The notes beneath the pieces were generated by a model. The model had not been told where the DNA came from. It did not search any database and worked only from the letters and a program-made list of their open reading frames with translations. Made by a program: the position numbers and the translations under genes. 5,712 nucleotides of DNA, from NCBI GenBank assembly GCA_025357175.1, contig JANXPS010000043.1, positions 1-5,712 on the forward strand, in the 5' to 3' direction. Shown here piece by piece: positions 1-5,712 of this stretch (positions within the stretch are counted from its first letter, which is position 1; the number at the start of each line of letters is the position of its first letter). The stretch is from Deltaproteobacteria bacterium. Lineage in GTDB: Bacteria; Desulfobacterota; Deferrimicrobia; Deferrimicrobiales; Deferrimicrobiaceae.

Positions 1-248
1 GCGGCGATCGCAGCGGCCGCCTCGCCCATCTCCCCGGGAACCGACCCGAAAAGCTGCGCGCCGATCGGCCGTTCGGCCGGATCGAACTCGAGATAGCGCA
101 TGCTGCGGCCAGGCTGCATCAGGATCCCCTTGGCGGAAACCATTTCGGTCACGACGATGTCGGCGCCGTTCTCGCGGCACAGCCGCCGGAACGTCGTATC
201 GGTGATCCCCGCGAGGGGCGCCAGGATGAGTTTGCCGCGAAAGTCCAT
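1..248 (-). CDS. dusB: tRNA-dihydrouridine synthase, DusB type (5' part, runs off the left edge)
   Basis: Dus enzymes use FMN and NADPH to reduce specific uridines in the tRNA D-loop to dihydrouridine in the cytoplasm. The 82 visible codons cover the start of the TIM-barrel domain. Residues 8-17 read ILAPLAGITD, the family's first FMN-binding strand and loop. TTFRRLCRENGAD follows, then TEMVSAKG at 34-41 and RPIGAQLFGS at 60-69, with the conserved Gln65 of the QLFGS motif. About three quarters of a usual 320-340 residue protein, including the catalytic cysteine loop, lies outside the window. The ATG at 248-246 is chosen because it puts the LAP motif at the usual distance from the N-terminus. 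No Shine-Dalgarno sequence precedes it: the upstream bases on this strand are pyrimidine-rich (CCCTCCCTT). The frame stays open for some distance upstream, so a non-ATG start cannot be excluded. The gene is divergent from hppA. DusB is preferred over DusA/DusC on general sequence style and is less certain than the Dus family call. Confidence 0.9.
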   Translation of the reverse strand, partial: MDFRGKLILAPLAGITDTTFRRLCRENGADIVVTEMVSAKGILMQPGRSMRYLEFDPAERPIGAQLFGSVPGEMGEAAAAIA

Positions 249-345
249 AAGGGAGGGATATCTTACCGCAAATGAGGCGTCGCCCGCGACCGGCGTACCG
301 AATGCCGGGGTGTGTTGCCGTCATAGCCCCGCTCCTGCGTCTCGG

Positions 346-364
346 GTACCCCCTTCCGGGGGAC
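346..364. repeat. Hairpin, CCCCC/GGGGG stem with TTCC loop
   Basis: CCCCC at 349-353 pairs with GGGGG at 358-362 across the loop TTCC. Flanking GT/AC can extend the stem past a bulged A348. It is preceded by CTCG at 341-344, the tetranucleotide that recurs ahead of the other hairpins in the cluster. Confidence 0.6.
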
Positions 365-373
365 GGTTTGCTC

Positions 374-387
374 GGGAATCCATTCCC
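374..387. repeat. Hairpin GGGAAT-CC-ATTCCC
   Basis: A perfect 6-bp inverted repeat (374-379 with 382-387) is separated by CC. It is preceded by CTCG at 371-374. It shares the AT-CC-AT centre with the 416-433 hairpin although the outer stems differ. Confidence 0.65.
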
Positions 388-392
388 TCGCC

Positions 393-405
393 GCACCTCG
401 GGTGC
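393..405. repeat. Hairpin GCACC-TCG-GGTGC
   Basis: A perfect 5-bp stem (393-397 with 401-405) has a three-base TCG loop. CTCG occurs just before it (387-390) and again across its loop (397-400). Part of the 311-508 cluster. Confidence 0.55.
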
Positions 406-415
406 CCAGGCTCGC

Positions 416-433
416 GGCGCCATCCATGGCGCC
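416..433. repeat. Hairpin GGCGCCAT-CC-ATGGCGCC
   Basis: A perfect 8-bp inverted repeat (416-423 with 426-433) around CC is one of the strongest stems in the cluster. It lies close to the midpoint of the framing inverted repeat (about 410). It is preceded by CTCG at 411-414. The AT-CC-AT centre matches the hairpin at 374-387. Confidence 0.7.
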
Positions 434-444
434 CCGGATCGCTC

Positions 445-458
445 GGGGCACACGCCCC
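445..458. repeat. Hairpin GGGGC-ACAC-GCCCC
   Basis: A perfect 5-bp stem (445-449 with 454-458) has an ACAC loop. It is preceded by CTCG at 442-445 and is the last of the CTCG-led hairpins. Confidence 0.6.
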
Positions 459-471
459 CGGAGAGTGGGCA

Positions 472-491
472 CCCTGCGACGATGCGCAGGG
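472..491. repeat. Hairpin CCCTGCG-ACGATG-CGCAGGG
   Basis: A perfect 7-bp stem (472-478 with 485-491) has a six-base loop and overlaps the right arm of the framing inverted repeat. It lacks the CTCG leader and no T tract follows, so it is not an obvious terminator. Confidence 0.6.
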
Positions 492-546
492 CTATGGGGG
501 CAACAATGTCGACAGTCGTCGCTATGGAAGCGATTGGCATCCGTTT

Positions 547-567
547 CGCCGGGGCTATATCTCGGCG
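547..567. repeat. Isolated hairpin CGCCG/CGGCG
   Basis: CGCCG at 547-551 pairs with CGGCG at 563-567. The stem can extend inward by a G-T and a G-C pair, leaving the loop GCTATAT. It lies outside the framed cluster. Function unknown. Confidence 0.4.
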
Positions 568-613
568 CCTGAGCGACGAGCACCCGCCCCGCCCACCTCT
601 GTTGCAACCTCTG

Positions 614-630
614 CTTCCGTGTACAGGAAG
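614..630. repeat. Isolated hairpin CTTCC/GGAAG
   Basis: CTTCC at 614-618 pairs with GGAAG at 626-630 around a seven-base loop that contains TGTACA. No T tract follows on either strand. Function unknown. Confidence 0.35.
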
Positions 631-662
631 GGAGCCCCCCGCGTGGCGCTAGACGGGAAGCC

Positions 663-677
663 TCTGGCCGAGCCAGA
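663..677. repeat. Hairpin TCTGGC-CGA-GCCAGA upstream of the hppA promoter
   Basis: A perfect 6-bp stem (663-668 with 672-677) has a CGA loop and ends 19 bases before the predicted -35 element at 697. It could be an operator half-site pair or part of the upstream structured region. No U tract follows, so terminator function is unlikely. Confidence 0.4.
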
Positions 678-696
678 TAACCCGCCCGCTACCCTA

Positions 697-726
697 TTGA
701 CCTGGGTTTCCGCGCCGTGGTATAAA
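697..726 (+). promoter_or_regulatory. Sigma-70 type promoter for hppA
   Basis: The -35 element TTGACC (697-702) and the -10 element TATAAA (721-726) are 18 bases apart. TGG directly before the -10 fits an extended -10. Both hexamers differ from the consensus at one position each. The predicted transcription start is near 733, giving an hppA leader of about 80 bases. It is the only good match in the intergenic region on the plus strand. Inferred from sequence only. Confidence 0.7.
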
Positions 727-796
727 TTTGCGGTTAATCCAATCCCGTCCGACTCGACTCACGCAGTCATCACATGCAATACAAGTAATCAATTCC

Positions 797-803
797 AAGG
801 GGG
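797..803 (+). promoter_or_regulatory. Ribosome binding site of hppA
   Basis: The purine tract AAGGGGG lies nine bases before the ATG at 813. It supports that start over the internal Met codons at 50 and 52, which would remove the predicted signal-like first helix. Confidence 0.7.
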
Positions 804-812
804 AAACGCTCT

Positions 813-3266
<2,454 letters not shown>

Positions 3267-3274
3267 TTCCCAAG

Positions 3275-3291
3275 ACCGGTTTCAAGCCGGT
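3275..3291 (+). repeat. Small hairpin just after hppA
   Basis: ACCGG at 3275-3279 pairs with CCGGT at 3287-3291 around a seven-base loop, nine bases after the hppA stop and ahead of the main terminator. It may help protect the mRNA 3' end. Too weak to call a terminator itself. Confidence 0.4.
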
Positions 3292-3299
3292 TTGCCATC

Positions 3300-3339
3300 A
3301 AGGGGCGCCCCGTCGCAAGACTCGGCGCCCCTTCTTTTT
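3300..3339 (+). terminator. Intrinsic terminator of hppA
   Basis: AAGGGGCGCC (3300-3309) and GGCGCCCCTT (3324-3333) form a perfect 10-bp stem with a 14-base loop. CTTTTT follows at 3334-3339. The stem begins 33 bases after the hppA stop. The T tract is on the plus strand, so it acts on hppA transcripts and not on the convergent nuclease transcript. Confidence 0.9.
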
Positions 3340-3381
3340 GTATTCGTTCCGGCAGGGTAGACTGTCATTCATCCGTCGTTC

Positions 3382-3389
3382 GGGGAGGG
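3382..3389 (+). promoter_or_regulatory. Ribosome binding site of the zinc-ribbon frame
   Basis: GGGGAGGG lies three bases before the ATG at 3393. The spacing is short if measured from the last G but acceptable from the GGAG core. It is the main evidence that this small frame is, or was, translated. A -10-like TAGACT sits at 3358-3363, but no convincing -35 accompanies it. Confidence 0.5.
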
Positions 3390-3392
3390 CGC

Positions 3393-3489
3393 ATGTTCTG
3401 TCCGTCATGTGGAAGGGAAGTCCGGCCCGAAGCCGTTTTCTGCGACGGCTGCGGCAACAGCGTCACGCCGGGGGGGCCGACTGATCTAG
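3393..3489 (+). pseudogene. Zinc-ribbon protein start, probably truncated or a 30-residue mini-protein
   Basis: The first 24 residues form a clear zinc ribbon: FCPSCG, a ten-residue spacer between the two pairs, then FCDGCGNSV, with Cys3, Cys6, Cys17 and Cys20 as ligands. In other bacteria such ribbons usually open a longer protein. Here the frame as written continues to a stop at 4055 (220 residues), but everything after about residue 28 is antisense to the nuclease gene and has no recognisable features. The break coincides with seven G at 3470-3476. One G fewer ends translation at TAG 3487-3489, and one G more ends it at TGA 3482-3484, both before the nuclease stop at 3501. Possible explanations are a truncated gene remnant, a sequencing error in the G run, slippage, or a genuinely tiny zinc-binding protein. 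The end given here is the minus-one-G stop. Function unknown. Confidence 0.45.
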
Positions 3490-3500
3490 CCGTTGACGAC

Positions 3501-4598
3501 CTACGGGACGATCCGGATATCGCCCGCGGCTTCGAGGACGATCTCGGGACGGTCCTTGTAGAGTTTGACGGTGCCTCTCACGCGGACTTTCCGGTCGAGG
3601 TAGAAACTCTCGGGCGAAGCGGGAAGTCCCGGAACCTTGCCGCTGAAAAGCACGATCGTCACATACCGTTTCCAGTTCGAATGAAAGTTGAGGAAGACGG
3701 TCTTCCGGCTGCGCTTGGCGCGGATGATGGTGCCTTCGACCGTGATCGACTGCCCGAGGAATTCGTGGGCGTGGTCCCACGACACGACGCCGTTTTCGGG
3801 CGCCGGCTTCGAATTCGGCCGGGCTGCGGCGAGGTTCTCGCCGCCGATCGGGGCATAGCCGGCGCTTCGGGCCTCGGATATGAACTCGGCGTCGGACAGT
3901 TCGTTCCGGATCCGGACGATCTTCGCGATCTCGCGTTCAAGGTCGGCCGGAGCGATGCCGGCCTTTCCTACGGTGCCGTGCTCGATCCCGTATTCGCCCC
4001 CTCCCAGCTGCCAGACCGTCACCGCCTCGTGCCTGTGAAGCCGTACCCAGCGTAGTTCGTCCAGGCCGCCGTTGCGCCAAAGCCCGATCCCCTCTTTCCG
4101 CGCCAGCGTTTCCGCCGCATCGAATTCGGCCCTCCGGGAGAACGGGAAGCGGCGGTAGACCCGCGCAACGCCTTTCCGAACCAGTTCCCGGTTGAACAGC
4201 AGGCGTCCGTCGGCCGAATACACGTATCGGAGGATTCGACCGTACTTGTCGCTGTCTTCGCGGTCTTTTTCCAGCCGGACGGTCTTTCCGGCGCACATTG
4301 CGGACAAGGCTTCGGCGGCTTCGTCGGCGATGAACTCTTTCGGGCGTGAAGGATGTCCCCGTTCGGGCGTGTCGATTCCGATCATCCGCACGGTGGCGAC
4401 CGTGCCGCCCGTGCGGACGCGGATCGTGTCTCCGTCGACGACCTCCAGCACGGCTGCGGTTTCGTAGGCTGCCGCGGAAAGGCGGGTACAGCCGAGCATG
4501 AGCGCCGCCAGGATGAACAGGCGGAAAAGAGAACGCCCGCCGGGAATGGAACTCCCGGCGGGCGCGATGGGAATGCGGACTTGCGGCGTGCCGCGCAT
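3501..4598 (-). CDS. Secreted thermonuclease-family (SNase) protein with C-terminal OB-fold-like domain
   Basis: The SNase fold cleaves DNA or RNA with Ca2+, and export would place it in the periplasm or outside the cell. Residues 22-44 look like a signal peptide: Arg, the hydrophobic stretch LFRLFILAALMLGC, then LSAAA. Cys37 is a marginal lipobox candidate. The SNase domain spans about 46-180. It keeps all catalytic positions of staphylococcal nuclease: Asp55 (VVDGDT), Arg71, Asp76, Thr77 and Glu79 (IGIDTPE), and Arg121 (YGR). Residues 181-270 are a linker with a helical part. Residues 271-365 look like an OB-fold: LGQSITVEGTI, FLNFHSNW, VTIVLFSG, DRKVRVRGTVKLYKDRPEIVL. The ATG at 4598 follows the upstream stop by three bases with no clear ribosome binding site. 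A start after the 4534-4564 stem, with a non-ATG codon such as the ATT preceded by GGGAG, would give a shorter, more normal signal peptide. Function in this cell is inferred. Confidence 0.88.
   Translation of the reverse strand: MRGTPQVRIPIAPAGSSIPGGRSLFRLFILAALMLGCTRLSAAAYETAAVLEVVDGDTIRVRTGGTVATVRMIGIDTPERGHPSRPKEFIADEAAEALSAMCAGKTVRLEKDREDSDKYGRILRYVYSADGRLLFNRELVRKGVARVYRRFPFSRRAEFDAAETLARKEGIGLWRNGGLDELRWVRLHRHEAVTVWQLGGGEYGIEHGTVGKAGIAPADLEREIAKIVRIRNELSDAEFISEARSAGYAPIGGENLAAARPNSKPAPENGVVSWDHAHEFLGQSITVEGTIIRAKRSRKTVFLNFHSNWKRYVTIVLFSGKVPGLPASPESFYLDRKVRVRGTVKLYKDRPEIVLEAAGDIRIVP
4525..4564 (-). terminator. Terminator-like hairpin at the PpiD-like/nuclease junction
   Basis: The perfect 12-bp arms CGCCCGCCGGGA (4534-4545) and TCCCGGCGGGCG (4553-4564) have a seven-base loop. 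Read on the minus strand, the stem is followed by TTCTCTTTT (4533-4525). It starts about 38 bases after the stop of the PpiD-like gene, as expected for that gene's terminator. It also lies inside the nominal first codons of the nuclease frame. It may be a partial terminator or attenuator, or show that the nuclease starts further downstream. Confidence 0.7.
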
Positions 4599-4601
4599 CG
4601 A

Positions 4602-5712
4602 TTATTTCAGTGCGTCGGGATTCTTCTTGACGCGCGTTTCCTTGAATCGGGCGGAGACGTAGCTTTCGAGCAACTCGCTGCGCCGCTTGTCCTGGAGATC
4701 ACGGGTGAAGGCGTCCTTGCGGGCCGCCCATTCCTCGGGGGAGGCCGCCTGCTCTTCGAGGAAGGCGATCGCCAGGTAGCGTCCGCCCGCGTCGACCACG
4801 GAGGAAAGGACCGGCGACTTGGGGCCCAGAGCGGTCAGCGCCTTCCGGTCCGCGGGTGAAATCCCCTTGAGGATATCGGGAGCCGTCCCGACGGTGGGAG
4901 CGAACAGCGGCGTCGTGGAAAGGGACATCCCGGCGGCCGAGGCGGCCCGTTCGAGATCGGCCGTGGACTTCGCCCCGGAGGTCGCCTTGTGCGCAGCGGC
5001 TACGGCCGCGGCCCGGCGTTTGTCCGCCAGCACGATCGCCGTGATCTTTTCGCGGATTTCGCCCAGCGCGGGAACCCTGGAATCCTCCTTGGCCACGACC
5101 TGGAACAGATAGTGGACGTCGGCGACGCTCTTGACCGGCCCGACACCGTTCATCGGCTGCATGAGCGCCTCCTGGACCACGGCCTGGGGCAGGCCACCCG
5201 TCTCCTTGTCCCCCAGCCAGCCCGTTTCGACGGTCGTGACGCCGTAACCGGCCGCGACCGCCTTGAGGTCCTTGGATGATGCGGCCTTCGGTTGCGCCTC
5301 ATAAACCTTGGCCACCACGACGTCCTTGCCTTTTTCGGCACGGAGGAGGGCGACCACCTGATCCCTGACCTGGGAGAGCGGCAGCGACTCGGGGAACTTG
5401 ATCCGGTTGACACGGACAAGCTGGAAACCGTCGGTCGCATCGACCGGTCCCGCCACCGTGTCGACGGATGCGCCGAAGACCGCATCGAGGAGCGCCGGCG
5501 GGGCGTTGCTCCTGCGCTTGAGCGTCAGGTCGCCCCCCTTGGCCCCGCTCTTTTTCGCGAGCGCGTCGAAAGCGGCCTTGCCCTTGTTGGCCTCGGCCAG
5601 GAGCCCTTCGGCCTTCTTGCGGACCTCGTCCCTTGTTTTGGCGGTATAGGGGAGAACGATGCGGGATGCCGACCGCTCTTCCTCGGTGCGGAACTTGTCG
5701 GTGTTGGCTTCG
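4602..5712 (-). CDS. Periplasmic PpiC/PpiD-type peptidyl-prolyl isomerase-like protein (C-terminal 369 residues, 5' end off the right edge)
   Basis: PpiD and SurA relatives help secreted and outer-membrane proteins fold in the periplasm. The frame is open from the right edge to TAA at 4604-4602, so the N-terminus with any membrane anchor is missing. Visible residues 14-105 match a parvulin domain in layout: a first strand (SASRIVL), a charged helix (EVRKKAEGLLAEANKG), FDALAKKSG, GGDLTL, PPALLDAVFG, VAGPVDATDGFQLVRV. Two hallmark histidines are absent: the usual ARHIL is SRIVL with Arg17, and the usual GYH is GFQ with Gln97. Isomerase activity is therefore doubtful and a chaperone role more likely. 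Residues 120-215 look like a second degenerate unit (DLKAVAAGYG, HYLFQVV, EIREKI), and the tail is helical and charged, as in PpiD. A GTG at 5456 is internal and not a start. The nuclease gene follows after three bases. Confidence 0.85.
   Translation of the reverse strand, partial: EANTDKFRTEEERSASRIVLPYTAKTRDEVRKKAEGLLAEANKGKAAFDALAKKSGAKGGDLTLKRRSNAPPALLDAVFGASVDTVAGPVDATDGFQLVRVNRIKFPESLPLSQVRDQVVALLRAEKGKDVVVAKVYEAQPKAASSKDLKAVAAGYGVTTVETGWLGDKETGGLPQAVVQEALMQPMNGVGPVKSVADVHYLFQVVAKEDSRVPALGEIREKITAIVLADKRRAAAVAAAHKATSGAKSTADLERAASAAGMSLSTTPLFAPTVGTAPDILKGISPADRKALTALGPKSPVLSSVVDAGGRYLAIAFLEEQAASPEEWAARKDAFTRDLQDKRRSELLESYVSARFKETRVKKNPDALK

Larger units (their letters stand above)
311..508. 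repeat. Imperfect inverted repeat framing a cluster of hairpins (REP- or MITE-like)
   Basis: The two ends match when one is reverse-complemented. Bases 489-505 and the complement of 313-329 share the consensus GGGCTATGNNGGCAACA (15 of 17 identical). Weaker similarity continues inward to 341 and 478. Between the arms lie several short perfect stems, each listed separately: 346-364, 374-387, 393-405, 416-433, 445-458 and 472-491. Such a nested palindromic structure is typical of REP/BIME-type or non-autonomous mobile repeats, or of a structured RNA. No target-site duplication is evident. Whether it is repeated elsewhere in the genome cannot be seen from one copy. Confidence 0.55.
249..812. other. 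Divergent intergenic region, no convincing gene
   Basis: This 564-base stretch separates the divergent dusB and hppA starts. Several reading frames are open here (for example 100-888 plus and 263-607 minus), but their translations are Arg/Pro/Gly-rich and match nothing I recognise. The frames remain open because the DNA is GC-rich and palindromic. The content is a hairpin cluster inside an inverted repeat (311-508), three separate hairpins (547-567, 614-630, 663-677), the hppA promoter (697-726) and an approximately 80-base leader. I looked for signature sequences of tmRNA, RNase P RNA and SRP RNA on both strands and found none. A 6S-like or unknown structured RNA is not excluded. Confidence 0.7.

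Noticed and set aside
341..508. CRISPR array
   Set aside because: The repeated elements are short hairpins of differing sequence and uneven spacing. No direct repeat of 20 bases or more alternates with spacers.
263..607. 114-codon minus-strand frame across the hairpin cluster
   Set aside because: The codons derive from the palindromic DNA itself. Repeats of this type often yield spurious small hypothetical proteins, and no start signal supports it.
262..690. tmRNA, RNase P RNA or SRP RNA in the intergenic region
   Set aside because: None of their signature sequences that I know, such as the RNase P GAGGAAAGTCCGGGC-type core or the SRP GGAAGCAGCC-type loop, is present on either strand.
733..812. 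Riboswitch in the hppA leader
   Set aside because: The leader of about 80 bases shows only weak pairing and no known aptamer motif.
3490..4055. Remainder of the 220-residue zinc-ribbon frame
   Set aside because: It is antisense to the conserved C-terminal half of the nuclease and shows no further Cys pairs or recognisable domain. Nuclease coding evidence is much stronger.

Overview
This is a GC-rich bacterial chromosomal window with ordinary housekeeping genes. The codon choice favours C or G at the third position, most strongly in the pyrophosphatase gene. The gene set fits a proteobacterial or Desulfobacterota-like lineage: DusB, a membrane-bound pyrophosphatase, a secreted nuclease and a periplasmic PpiC/PpiD-type fold helper. 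The sequence alone does not fix the taxon.

Layout. Positions 1-248 hold the 5' part of a tRNA-dihydrouridine synthase gene (dusB type) on the minus strand, running off the left edge. Positions 249-812 are a long divergent intergenic region with no convincing gene. Its left half is a dense cluster of short hairpins (about 341-458) framed by an imperfect inverted repeat (311-341 and 478-508), and a few isolated hairpins follow. A good sigma-70 type promoter at 697-726 and a strong ribosome binding site lead into hppA (813-3266, plus strand), an 817-residue K+-independent-type proton-pumping pyrophosphatase. It is followed by a clear intrinsic terminator at 3300-3339.

A tiny zinc-ribbon reading frame starts at 3393 with a good ribosome binding site. 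It loses credibility after about 28 codons, at a run of seven G, where it begins to run antisense through the next gene.

The right half is on the minus strand. A PpiD/SurA-like periplasmic protein (4602 to beyond the right edge) is followed, three bases after its stop, by a secreted thermonuclease-like protein with a C-terminal OB-fold-like domain (3501-4598). A 12-bp perfect stem with a T-rich tail lies at the junction, inside the nominal start of the nuclease gene. It could terminate or attenuate transcription between the two genes.

The dusB and hppA genes diverge. The PpiD-like and nuclease genes form a probable transcription unit that converges on hppA and the zinc-ribbon frame. I see no CRISPR array, defence cluster, transposase, tRNA or rRNA. 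The least explained element is the hairpin cluster at 311-508.
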